Source: a bacterium (GTDB lineage Bacteria > Patescibacteriota > Minisyncoccia > Minisyncoccales > JAGGXC01). Taken from it: a DNA stretch of 37,769 bases. Shown here one piece after another: positions 5,601 through 13,387 of this stretch (its first letter is position 1; every line of letters begins with the position of its first letter). The stretch covers positions 1-37,769 of the forward strand of contig JAGGXC010000001.1 of NCBI GenBank assembly GCA_021163265.1, in the 5' to 3' direction. Made by a program: the position numbers and the translations under genes. A model generated the notes under the pieces. It worked only from the letters and a program-made list of their open reading frames with translations. It was not told where the DNA came from and ran no database searches.

Positions 5601-6947
5601 ATGTTTATGGGAAAGTTAAAGATTGTTGTGCTGTTGGTTGTTATCGCAGCTGGTATATTATCTGGATGTACAACTCGAGAGGAATTGAATATACAGGAGG
5701 GGGATAATGGTGTACAACAAATGGGTCCGGTGTTTGTTGGATATGGCTGGAGTATAAAATCTGATCCTGTAGAAGCGGTAGCTGAGGCTGTTTCATCAGT
5801 AAAAACTCAGCTTAAGGATAAAACTCCTGATTATATCGTTCTTTTTTCAACTGTTGATTATAATTCAACGGTTATCCTTAGAGAGGTTTCTAAATATTTT
5901 CCAGAAGCACAGATATATGGTGGTACTTCATGTACCGGTGTGTTAACTAAAGATGGGTATCATACTAGTGGAAATGGTTCTCTAGCTTTATTAGCTGTTT
6001 CTTCTGAGAATATTAGTTTTGGTGTTGGTGGAGCAGAGATAGGAGATTCTGCTAGAACAGCCGGAGCAGAAGCTATCTCAGAGGCTATTGTAAATGCTGA
6101 GAGAAACAATGAAACACCTGATCTTGTTTTGATAACCGCTGCTCCTGGGAAAGAAGAAGAAATACTACTTGGAATAGAAGATGTAATTGGTAAAGACACA
6201 CCAATATTTGGTGGGAGTTCAGCGGATAATACCATAGAGGGATATTGGAAGCAATTTGCAAATAATAAAGTATACTCCAATGGTGTTAGTGTAACCGCTA
6301 TTTTCACTAATTTAAAAATTGGTTACTCATTTGAAGCAGGGTATCTAATAAGTGAACAAGAGGGAACTATCACCGAGGCAGAAGGTAGAACCATCTATAA
6401 AATCGATGATAAACCTGCTGCAGAGGTTTATAATGACTGGACTTCCGGGGAGGTTATTGGTGAAAATCATTCATCTACTGGAGAATTAATCATTCTCTCT
6501 CAATCTACTTTTTATCCATTATCTAAGAAACTAGTTGGTTCAAATGGAGAGATCCACTATCTTTCTATACATCCACTCTCGGTTAATTTCTCTGATAAAT
6601 CCCTTACAGTTTTCACTAACGTAGAAAGCGGAGAAACTATACAACTAATGCATGGAACCTGGGAGTTATTACTTAACCGAGGACACAGTACACCATCGAA
6701 AGCATTAGAATTCGGTGAAATCGATAAAGGTAAGGGTGCATTTGGTATCTATACTTTTTGCGCTGGAACACTCCTAGGTATACCTGAAAATGAGAGGTTT
6801 AAACTTCCTTTATTGGTTTATCAAACTATTGGTATACCTTTCATTGGAACTTTTACTTTTGGTGAGCAAGGTTATATCAGCGGCGTTGGAAATAGACATG
6901 GGAATCTTGTTAATTCTATGGTAATAATCGGTGAAGAAGAAAAATGA
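5601..6947 (+). CDS. FIST-domain lipoprotein (exported ligand sensor)
   Basis: 448 residues from ATG 5601, chosen for the GGGGAGGG SD 5 nt upstream. Residues 5-23 form a lipoprotein signal peptide with an LSGC lipobox (acylated C23). FIST_N covers about 45-230 (VGYGWSIKSDP, IYGGTSCTGVLT, FGGSSADNT) and FIST_C about 230-425, ending GTFTFGEQGYISG and NRHGNLVNSMVIIG. FIST domains are proposed small-ligand (possibly amino-acid) sensors, normally cytoplasmic and fused or next to signalling proteins. A membrane-anchored exported form beside a kinase with an extracellular sensor suggests a ligand-binding partner. No enzymatic residues are known for the family. Confidence 0.85.
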   Translation: MFMGKLKIVVLLVVIAAGILSGCTTREELNIQEGDNGVQQMGPVFVGYGWSIKSDPVEAVAEAVSSVKTQLKDKTPDYIVLFSTVDYNSTVILREVSKYFPEAQIYGGTSCTGVLTKDGYHTSGNGSLALLAVSSENISFGVGGAEIGDSARTAGAEAISEAIVNAERNNETPDLVLITAAPGKEEEILLGIEDVIGKDTPIFGGSSADNTIEGYWKQFANNKVYSNGVSVTAIFTNLKIGYSFEAGYLISEQEGTITEAEGRTIYKIDDKPAAEVYNDWTSGEVIGENHSSTGELIILSQSTFYPLSKKLVGSNGEIHYLSIHPLSVNFSDKSLTVFTNVESGETIQLMHGTWELLLNRGHSTPSKALEFGEIDKGKGAFGIYTFCAGTLLGIPENERFKLPLLVYQTIGIPFIGTFTFGEQGYISGVGNRHGNLVNSMVIIGEEEK

Positions 6948-6974
6948 ACCACCTTTCTCATCTCCTCCAACGGG

Positions 6975-7004
6975 ATTACGGGTTTAATATCGTAATGTTA
7001 AACC
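6975..7004 (+). other. Two interlocked inverted repeats upstream of the kinase
   Basis: ATTACG (6975-6980) matches CGTAAT (6991-6996), and GGTTTAA (6981-6987) matches TTAAACC (6998-7004). They interlock and cannot both form as simple hairpins, so they are alternative structures. The 3' arm runs into CCTCCTT, complementary to an SD. The gap 6948-7089 otherwise shows no ORF. Confidence 0.3.
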
Positions 7005-7089
7005 TCCTTAATTCTCTTATGTCTTTAAACCAAGAGGATTTCCATGAAACAAAGGCTGCTGAGATAACTTTAAGTTTGGTGAATAAGAG

Positions 7090-8817
7090 ATGAAATTGAA
7101 AAGCATGTTTCATAAAGTATTCCTCTACATGGTTCTTATATCCCTCATCGGCGGAGGAACCACCTTAGGTATATTAATTACCGGGCAAACTCTCACCATG
7201 GAAGAAAATATTATCCGAGAACATCTAGTAATCGCTGATATAGTCTCACAAACCATTGAAACAGGTTATTTCGCTGGTAGATGGCCTTTTGAAACACTTG
7301 AAGAAATAAAGAAAGGGGAAGACATTGTATTTTGGTGGGTGACAAAACCCGATGGTGAGATTGTATTAGCCGATAATCCCGATATGTGGGGAAAACAAGT
7401 GACTAATAATTTCTTATATTCAAATGAAACCATTGTTAGAGATACTGTATTCAGTGAAACTGGAGAGAATATCAAATTAATCGTTCGCCCCCTTAATATC
7501 AAAGAAGAAGGAAAAAACTGGATGTTTTGTATGGGAGTATCTCTTAAACCAATTTCTATGGCAAGAAATTCATTAATTCAAAATGGTATAGCCGTTCTTA
7601 TAGGAGTAGTCTTCTTAACAGTTGTATTCTCTCTCATCCTCAGTAGAAGTATCATCAAACCAATTCAACAGTTATCTAAAGCAACAATAACCATAGCAAA
7701 AGGAAACCTCGATCAACATGTAGAAGTAGAAAGTAACGGTGAAATCGGTTTACTAGCAAATAACTTCAACAAGATGATTCAAGAGTTAAAAAAATCCAAA
7801 ACTAAATTAGAAGAATACAACAAACTCCTTGAGAAAAAAGTAGAAGAACGTACAAAGGAACTTAGAATAGCTAAAGAAAAATTAGAAGAACATGTTGAAA
7901 AACTTGAGAGAAACAAAAAGATGCTACTCAACCTCATGCAGGATCTTAAAAATACAGTAGATAAACTAAAAACTACACAAGAAGAATTAAAACATAGAAA
8001 TAAAGAATTAGAAATAGCTCATAATAAACTAAAAGAGATGAACAGAGAACTTGATAGAAAAGTTAAAGAAAGAACTAGGGAGGTAGAAAAACTATTGGAA
8101 CAAAAAAACGAGTTTATCCATCAACTAGGTCATGACCTCAAAACCCCTTTGACACCTATGTTAACTCTTCTACCTATTATTCGTAGCCGTGTCGATGACC
8201 CTAAGACTCAAGAGTTGTTGGATATATTGGTTGAGAGTTCTTCTCATATGAAGGAGTTGGTTACTAAGACTCTGCAGCTTGCTCGTCTTAATTCCCCGAA
8301 TATGCAATTCCAGATTGAGGAGGTGAATCTGCGGGAGGAGATAAATAGTGCTTTGAAGAGGAATAAAACTATTCTCCAAGATTGTAATATGGAGGTTGAG
8401 AATCTTGTTAGAGAAGATATTTTAGTAATGGCAGATAAACTTCGTCTCGGTGAGTTATTGGATAATCTAATTAGTAATGCAGTAAAGTATACTCCTAATG
8501 GTGGTAGAATAACTATCACTGCGGATTACGAGGAAGATGAAGTTAAAATCGCTATTCAAGATACAGGTATAGGTATGACTAGAGAACAAATAGAACATAT
8601 CTTCGATGAATTCTATAAAGCAGATGAATCTAGACATGATCTGGATTCTAGTGGACTTGGATTAGCAATCTGCAAACGTATAGTAGAGAAACACGGTGGT
8701 AGAATATGGGCTGAAAGCCCTGGTAGAGGTAAAGGTTCAACTTTCTATTTTACTTTACCTTGTAGTAGTAATTTGGAAGGTAGAACCTGTGAGCCAGTTG
8801 CTTTTGCCAAGAAATGA
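7090..8817 (+). CDS. Membrane sensor histidine kinase
   Basis: 575 residues. TM1 about 9-31, an extracytoplasmic sensor of about 130 residues (Cache-like size, containing WWVTKPDGEIVLADNPDMWG), TM2 about 163-184, and HAMP about 185-238. Then come a long coiled coil (239-340) and HisKA with the phospho-acceptor H348 in GHDLKTPLTP. The HATPase_c domain has an N-box (N459/N463), G1 DTGIGM (491-496) and G2 GLGLAICKR (522-530). All catalytic boxes are intact. The coiled coil contains two KKVEERTKEL-like segments 75 residues apart, suggesting internal duplication. The two receiver genes follow directly, so this is the likely phosphodonor for both. Confidence 0.93.
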   Translation: MKLKSMFHKVFLYMVLISLIGGGTTLGILITGQTLTMEENIIREHLVIADIVSQTIETGYFAGRWPFETLEEIKKGEDIVFWWVTKPDGEIVLADNPDMWGKQVTNNFLYSNETIVRDTVFSETGENIKLIVRPLNIKEEGKNWMFCMGVSLKPISMARNSLIQNGIAVLIGVVFLTVVFSLILSRSIIKPIQQLSKATITIAKGNLDQHVEVESNGEIGLLANNFNKMIQELKKSKTKLEEYNKLLEKKVEERTKELRIAKEKLEEHVEKLERNKKMLLNLMQDLKNTVDKLKTTQEELKHRNKELEIAHNKLKEMNRELDRKVKERTREVEKLLEQKNEFIHQLGHDLKTPLTPMLTLLPIIRSRVDDPKTQELLDILVESSSHMKELVTKTLQLARLNSPNMQFQIEEVNLREEINSALKRNKTILQDCNMEVENLVREDILVMADKLRLGELLDNLISNAVKYTPNGGRITITADYEEDEVKIAIQDTGIGMTREQIEHIFDEFYKADESRHDLDSSGLGLAICKRIVEKHGGRIWAESPGRGKGSTFYFTLPCSSNLEGRTCEPVAFAKK

Positions 8818-8858
8818 AATAGCTTTTGCTATTCCACTATATAATTGAGGGGATAGTG

Positions 8859-9254
8859 ATGGTAAAAATCATGGTTGTAGATGATAGCCGAGAGGTGTTG
8901 TTTTCTGTTGCAAGTAGCCTTAGGAAGCTAGATGAAAGTTATGAGGTTATAACAGCTGAGAATGGAAAGAAATGTTTAGAACTCCTGGAAGAAGAGACAC
9001 CAGATGCCATACTATTAGATATAATGATGCCCGGTATGAGCGGATGGGTAGTCTATGATAAAATACGTAGTAATCCAAAATGGGAGAGGATACCTATACT
9101 ATTCTTAACCGCTCGTACCGATAAACTTGCAGAGGAGGCTGGAAAATTCTTAGGTGAAGATTACATCGAGAAACCATTTGATCCAATTGACCTAAAAAAG
9201 AGAATTGAAAAAGCTATAGAAAAAAAGAGGAAAACAGGGGTGAGACAATATTAA
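8859..9254 (+). CDS. Stand-alone response regulator receiver (REC 1)
   Basis: 131 residues, a single REC domain: acidic pair in MVVDDSRE, phospho-acceptor Asp in AILLDIMMPGMSGW, switch Thr in PILFLTAR, Lys in DYIEKPFDP. No output domain follows, so it works CheY/Spo0F-like by protein interaction or as a phosphorelay step. ATG 8859 is chosen because GAGGGGAT lies 5-6 nt upstream; the longer frame from 8826 lacks an SD. It is 41 nt after the kinase stop. Its stop codon overlaps the start region of the second receiver. Confidence 0.92.
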   Translation: MVKIMVVDDSREVLFSVASSLRKLDESYEVITAENGKKCLELLEEETPDAILLDIMMPGMSGWVVYDKIRSNPKWERIPILFLTARTDKLAEEAGKFLGEDYIEKPFDPIDLKKRIEKAIEKKRKTGVRQY

Positions 9255-9642
9255 AAAGATTTTAATTGTTGATGACGAACCAATAATTATCGCTTCGATT
9301 AAGATAGCTTTAGAGGAAATAGGAGAAGATTATGAGATAATAGGTGCTAATAGTGGAGAGGAATGTTTCAAGCTGCTAGAGAAAGGAGAGAAACCAGATC
9401 TTATTTTATTGGACATCATGATGCCCGGTATGGATGGTTGGAAGGTACATGATAAACTTAAAGCTAAAGAATCACCTTATAATGATATACCCATTATTTT
9501 CTTAACAGCAGCGAATAACGAGGATTATCGAGAAGTAGGTACTTGGTTTGGAGAAGATTATATAGAGAAACCATTTGATATAATGGACCTCAAAAAGAGT
9601 ATAGATAGAGTGCTTGAGAGAAAGAATGAGAAGAAAAAATAG
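9250..9642 (+). CDS. Second stand-alone receiver (REC 2), probable ATT start
   Basis: The in-frame sequence upstream of the first standard start (TTG 9409) encodes the whole N-terminal half of a REC domain: KKILIVDDEPIIIASIKIAL and EEIGEDYEIIGANSGEEC, then the Asp in LILLDIMMPGMDGW, PIIFLTAA and DYIEKPFD. A TGA at 9241 closes the frame, leaving ATT at 9250 as the only plausible start. AGGGGTG lies 4-8 nt upstream, and the ATT overlaps the REC 1 stop (ATTAA), like an ATGA junction. Full length is 130 aa. ATT is a real but rare start (infC, pcnB in E. coli). A start-codon mutation or ribosomal slippage from REC 1 is the alternative. Confidence 0.75.
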   Translation: MKKILIVDDEPIIIASIKIALEEIGEDYEIIGANSGEECFKLLEKGEKPDLILLDIMMPGMDGWKVHDKLKAKESPYNDIPIIFLTAANNEDYREVGTWFGEDYIEKPFDIMDLKKSIDRVLERKNEKKK

Positions 9643-9652
9643 AAAATAAAAT

Positions 9653-9691
9653 AGTTTAATAAAAGGGGATTTTCCTCAAACCATTTAAACT
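9653..9691 (+). terminator. Nested inverted repeat after REC 2
   Basis: AGTTTAA (9653-9659) pairs with TTAAACT (9685-9691), enclosing a second hairpin GGGGA (9665-9669) / TCCTC (9673-9677). No clear T-run follows, so termination of the signalling operon here is only probable. The remaining sequence to 9800 shows nothing else. Confidence 0.35.
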
Positions 9692-9800
9692 CTTTGGATT
9701 TCGATATATTAAATTTTAAAGGAAAGATATTATAAAGTTGGGAATTGATTAAGCTTAAATACTATTTATCCGAGATGAAAAAGGATTTCTAAGTTTAAGG

Positions 9801-11018
9801 ATGTGTGATTATCAGATGATAAAAGAAAAACATCCATTAAGAGGGGCTAAAGGTGGATGTACAGGTTTTATGGCTTCTAAGAATGATAAGGTTTTAGTTG
9901 CCAGCAATATCGATGCTTCTGTTGTTGACCCTAAACTTGAGGTTTATAAACCAGATGAATCAAAAGGAACCTATGGAAGAATACTTTTTCGATACTGGTA
10001 TGATTGCGTAGATTGTAGGTCAACAGGTGTAAATGAAAAAGGATTATGGTTTGATCGATATGATCATCAATTTTGGCCTCAGCTAAAAACTATTTTTAAG
10101 AAACCATATAAAAAACCAATGCAGTTAGAAGCATACTGCCTGAGCATATGTTCCACAGTTGAAGAAGTAAAAGAGGAGATGGAGAAATATAATCTTTTTC
10201 AGATGTCAAGGTATAATGCTTTCTTTGTTGATAAAACAGGGGATTGGGTGATCATAGAAGGTGATAACCTCTATCAAAAAGATGAATATAACAAGTATGG
10301 AATCAAGTATGCAGTAAGTACAAATTTTATACCATCTAAACCCAATCTTCCTTTTTCTAGATTAACCGGATGGGAACAAGGTAAATGGCGATATAGACTA
10401 GCAAGATATATGCTTCAAAATATGGATGAATCTCAATTCAATAGAGAATATTTTAGAAGCATATGTGAGGCAACCCATACTGATGTCACCAATTATTCCA
10501 ATGTTTGCGATCTCAAAAATGGAATAATCTATCTTTATCATTTCAAAGACTATGAAAAAGAAAGAGAAATAAAAATAAGAGAATATATCAAGAAAATCCC
10601 AGAGATTCAAGACCCAGAAAGCCCAATGATAATTAAGATACCATCACTATTTGAACCCAAAAATAATAAACCACCTGAGAAACCGGTTTTATATGGACCC
10701 ACTAAAGGAAAAATTGGACAGAGTTATGAATATTTCGCAGTTTCCAAAGATCCAGAGAAACATCAGATCTATTTTCTTTTTGATTGGGGTGATGGAACAA
10801 CAAGTAAAATCTGTAAAAAATGGATTGAACCTCTAAACAATATCACCTGTCAATTAAAACATAGATGGATAAAAAGCGGTGACTATAAAGTAAAAGTAAA
10901 AACACGAGATATCTATGGAAAAGAAAGCCCATGGTCAGATCCACTATATGTTGATATTCAAAAGAAGAAACATCCTCGTATCCTACCTCCAGAGTTAATA
11001 AAAAAAGGATTAAGATAA
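9801..11018 (+). CDS. Ntn-hydrolase (C45/penicillin V acylase-like) fused to a PKD domain
   Basis: 405 residues. Residues 18-38 (GGCTGFMASKNDKVLVASNID) match the N-terminus of cysteine Ntn amidohydrolases, with C20 the likely nucleophile after removal of a 19-residue propeptide, D38 conserved, and an N in VSTNF (171-175). Residues 290-388 form a PKD-like domain (FDWGDGTTS at 327-335, KHRWIKSGDYKVKVKTRD, SPWSDPLYV), a type frequent in archaeal surface proteins. No signal peptide or anchor is visible. The start is uncertain: ATG 9801 has AAGG directly adjacent and ATG 9816 has a distant AGGA. Probable role: cleavage of linear amides; the substrate is unknown. It converges with the ectodomain gene, 8 nt apart. 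Confidence 0.7.
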   Translation: MCDYQMIKEKHPLRGAKGGCTGFMASKNDKVLVASNIDASVVDPKLEVYKPDESKGTYGRILFRYWYDCVDCRSTGVNEKGLWFDRYDHQFWPQLKTIFKKPYKKPMQLEAYCLSICSTVEEVKEEMEKYNLFQMSRYNAFFVDKTGDWVIIEGDNLYQKDEYNKYGIKYAVSTNFIPSKPNLPFSRLTGWEQGKWRYRLARYMLQNMDESQFNREYFRSICEATHTDVTNYSNVCDLKNGIIYLYHFKDYEKEREIKIREYIKKIPEIQDPESPMIIKIPSLFEPKNNKPPEKPVLYGPTKGKIGQSYEYFAVSKDPEKHQIYFLFDWGDGTTSKICKKWIEPLNNITCQLKHRWIKSGDYKVKVKTRDIYGKESPWSDPLYVDIQKKKHPRILPPELIKKGLR

Positions 11019-11026
11019 AAATAGGG

Positions 11027-12394
11027 TTATTTCTTCTTAGACCTATGATTGTATAGATAATCATAGATTAAAAACACAGTTAATCCTGTGACCCCTGCTG
11101 TTATCAGAATCTGGATATATATCAGAAACTCCTTAAAACCCTCAAGTATAGTTTTATTTATCTTGAGAAGTATATCCGGTAGCATACTAGATATATTTGT
11201 TGAGAAATTGATGGAGATATTTTCATAACCTACATTACCTGGTATGTAGATGGAAACAACACTTTTTTCTTTATTGGCGATATGGCGATAGATACAATCA
11301 TCTAATAATGTATTGTCTATTTTTAGGGTCATATTAAATCTTTTTTCTTTCCACCAATCTCCGAATAGTCTATGTTTTTCCTCATAAGGCTCGAGAAATA
11401 TTTTGATGATGCTTAAATTATCAAGATCTATTTGTAGTTCCTGTGGGAAATATTTTTTATAGAAAAAATTAAGCCTCGTGCTTTTATTTAAACTGAGATT
11501 ACAATTAAAAACAGTGATATCGCTACTAACCTCGCTGTTATATAACTTGTCAAGTAGATAGATTGCCCAAATAATACACCTATGATCAAAGAAAGGATTT
11601 TCAATACGGGATTCTAAGAATATTTCTCTAGCATGTTTTATTACGTTAAGAGTTATCTTAGTGTTAAATATGTTTTTCTCCAAAAATCTTTCATTCAAAT
11701 CTGCTGACTCAAGAGCATCATTTAGTCTATCTATGATATCTAATGATATATCTTCTCTCCATATACCTGGATATAATATCTTTATAGTTGTATTTAAAAT
11801 CTCAAATGTAAATGAGATGTTAACTAAAATCTCTCCTTCTTTGTTCTTCAATTGATCACGCCAGATGAAAGGTATTTCACAGTTATATAATCGAAAATAT
11901 ATACGTGGAGTAATCGAAGTACCAGGTTTTAACTCAAATACTCTCTCTACTTTTCTTTCAGGTTCACCAGATATGGATTCTGAAAAAACCTTATCTTTTT
12001 CTTCCCATGGAGGAATAAAAGAGACATCACCTATTCGTCGTTTACCATCTGATTTACTTTTGTAATAAATTTCTCCATCTACAAATCTATCCGTAGGGAT
12101 GATTAATCTTGTTGTGTTGTTTAGAAAACCAATGAACTGTTTCCTTGGATAGCTAATATTAATTTTTGCACTAATAACCGTATATGCCTCATCAGAGTTT
12201 TCATAATCTACATTCCAGTCAGAGATTTCACCAATAACAGGTTCAGGTAGTATCTGCCTGAGATTTTCTACTAAAATAAATGAAATCAAAAGAACTATAA
12301 TTAAAATTATTACCGCCGTTCTCCCCCTTATCTTCACAAAAGATAAATTGATACTATTTATATAAATTTGTTGTATTATATTCTGTGTATTCAA
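11027..12394 (-). CDS. Membrane-anchored protein with large ectodomain, unknown
   Basis: 455 residues. TM1 about 27-44 (TAVIILIIVLLISFILV), then some 380 residues of predicted extracytoplasmic beta-rich sequence with many N-glycan-like NxT/S motifs and few cysteines. TM2 is about 428-447, followed by a basic tail (NHRSKKK). Both ends are therefore inside. A TTG start is proposed with GGAG about 10 nt upstream; no ATG lies near. It is the only leftward gene between the cargo and the immunity module. Family not recognised. The topology recalls surface proteins of archaea and some bacteria; host-surface interaction is a guess. Confidence 0.6.
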   Translation of the reverse strand: MNTQNIIQQIYINSINLSFVKIRGRTAVIILIIVLLISFILVENLRQILPEPVIGEISDWNVDYENSDEAYTVISAKINISYPRKQFIGFLNNTTRLIIPTDRFVDGEIYYKSKSDGKRRIGDVSFIPPWEEKDKVFSESISGEPERKVERVFELKPGTSITPRIYFRLYNCEIPFIWRDQLKNKEGEILVNISFTFEILNTTIKILYPGIWREDISLDIIDRLNDALESADLNERFLEKNIFNTKITLNVIKHAREIFLESRIENPFFDHRCIIWAIYLLDKLYNSEVSSDITVFNCNLSLNKSTRLNFFYKKYFPQELQIDLDNLSIIKIFLEPYEEKHRLFGDWWKEKRFNMTLKIDNTLLDDCIYRHIANKEKSVVSIYIPGNVGYENISINFSTNISSMLPDILLKINKTILEGFKEFLIYIQILITAGVTGLTVFLIYDYLYNHRSKKK

Positions 12395-12467
12395 ATTTGA
12401 ATTACTCCAAGGTCGAATGAATCTAAGGGGGATAAAAAGTAATGAGGAATAATTCTTATAGATTGGG

Positions 12468-12496
12468 TTGACAAAGATTTCTATCTTAGTTAATAT
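12468..12496 (+). promoter_or_regulatory. Promoter of the immunity (XRE/ImmA-like) operon
   Basis: TTGACA (12468-12473), 17-bp spacer, TAATAT (12491-12496). The expected start near 12503 leaves a leader of about 8 nt before ATG 12511 with no SD, so the repressor mRNA would be nearly leaderless, as lambda cI is from PRM. The rest of 12395-12510 shows no gene. Confidence 0.6.
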
Positions 12497-12510
12497 CAGT
12501 TATAGATGAT

Positions 12511-12858
12511 ATGAAATTTGGAGAGAAACTAAGAAAAATTAGAGAAGAGAAAGGCATTACACAGCAAGAGTTAGCTGAAAAACTTGGATATGTAACCAAT
12601 AGCTATATTGCCGAGGTAGAGAAAGGAAAGTTTATCCCCTCAGAGAAGAAACTAAGGATGATAGCCAAAGCCCTAGGTGTTCCCTTTAGAGAACTTGATA
12701 GCCTTTTATTAGAAACAAAGATCGAAGAACTTGGAGTAAAGGAAACTGAGCTCATTAGCTTATTCAAGGATATCCCAAAACTACCCAAGGAGGATAAACA
12801 AGCTATCATCAAAGCCTATCTCTCCATCAAAAAAAGAAAGAAAAAACAGAAAACATGA
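12511..12858 (+). CDS. XRE-family regulator of an immunity module
   Basis: 115 residues. C1-type HTH at about 5-62 (LRKIREEKGITQQELAEKLGY, SYIAEVEKGKFIPSEKKLRMIAKALG), then a helical region with LFKDIPKLPKEDKQAIIKAYLSI, which probably mediates dimerisation, and a KKRKKKQK tail. The stop overlaps the next start by 4 nt (ATGA). The pair matches the ImmR/ImmA layout of ICEBs1 and many prophages, where the XRE protein represses excision genes and the metalloprotease inactivates it. Its own start has no SD, in line with the short leader. Confidence 0.88.
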   Translation: MKFGEKLRKIREEKGITQQELAEKLGYVTNSYIAEVEKGKFIPSEKKLRMIAKALGVPFRELDSLLLETKIEELGVKETELISLFKDIPKLPKEDKQAIIKAYLSIKKRKKKQKT

Positions 12859-13334
12859 GATGGATAATTGAAAAAGCCAATGAAATACGCAAAAAATATG
12901 GTTTAGATGACCTATATTTTGTTGCTGAGAAACTAGGAGCAAGAGTTGTCGAGCATCCCCTGGGTAGAATAATCAAGGAAGCCTATTTCAAAGACCTAAG
13001 AGTTATTGTCATTGACCCAAGTCTGCATCCATATAAAAAACGTCACCTCATCGCTCATGGTCTGGCTCATCATCTGTTCCACAGAAACAGGAAGGTAAAT
13101 TATTTTCTTGACCAAGGTAGGTGTTTCCTTAAAAACCTAGATGTTATACAACAAGAAAGAGAAGCAGAGGTTTTCGCAGCATACCTTCTCATACCAGAGG
13201 ACAAACTAAATATTCTTCTAAAAGAGGAATGGATAAAAGAATCCCTAGATCCAATACCTGAGCTGGCTGAAGAATTCCAAGTATCAGAACATTTCATGAA
13301 AAAGAGACTAGGATTTGAAAAAATGTTGAGATAA
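12855..13334 (+). CDS. ImmA/IrrE-like metallopeptidase with HGxxH in place of HExxH
   Basis: 159 residues. Family features: KKRHLIAHGLAHHLFH (about 62-76) and EREAEVFAAYLLIPE (about 101-115), the zinc-binding helix and the third-ligand/FA-LLMP region of ImmA/IrrE. Canonical ImmA has HELGH; here H68-G69-L70-A71-H72 keeps both histidines but replaces the catalytic glutamate by glycine. The protein could bind zinc yet would not be expected to cleave. It might act by binding the upstream regulator, or use another residue. Coupled to the XRE gene by an ATGA overlap. A sequencing error is possible but needs a codon change. Confidence 0.85.
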   Translation: MRWIIEKANEIRKKYGLDDLYFVAEKLGARVVEHPLGRIIKEAYFKDLRVIVIDPSLHPYKKRHLIAHGLAHHLFHRNRKVNYFLDQGRCFLKNLDVIQQEREAEVFAAYLLIPEDKLNILLKEEWIKESLDPIPELAEEFQVSEHFMKKRLGFEKMLR

Positions 13335-13387
13335 AGGATTTAAACCATGAATTCATAATTATCATACCTTTATTGGAGAGAAGATAC

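Noticed and set aside
6975-7004. H-type pseudoknot
   Set aside because: Loop lengths of 0, 3 and 1 nt are too short to cross stems of 6 and 7 bp; alternative hairpins are more likely.
8859-9642. The two receivers as one frameshifted tandem-REC protein
   Set aside because: REC 1 ends with a natural basic tail and stop, and REC 2 has its own SD-like sequence. Two proteins are simpler, although slippage cannot be excluded.
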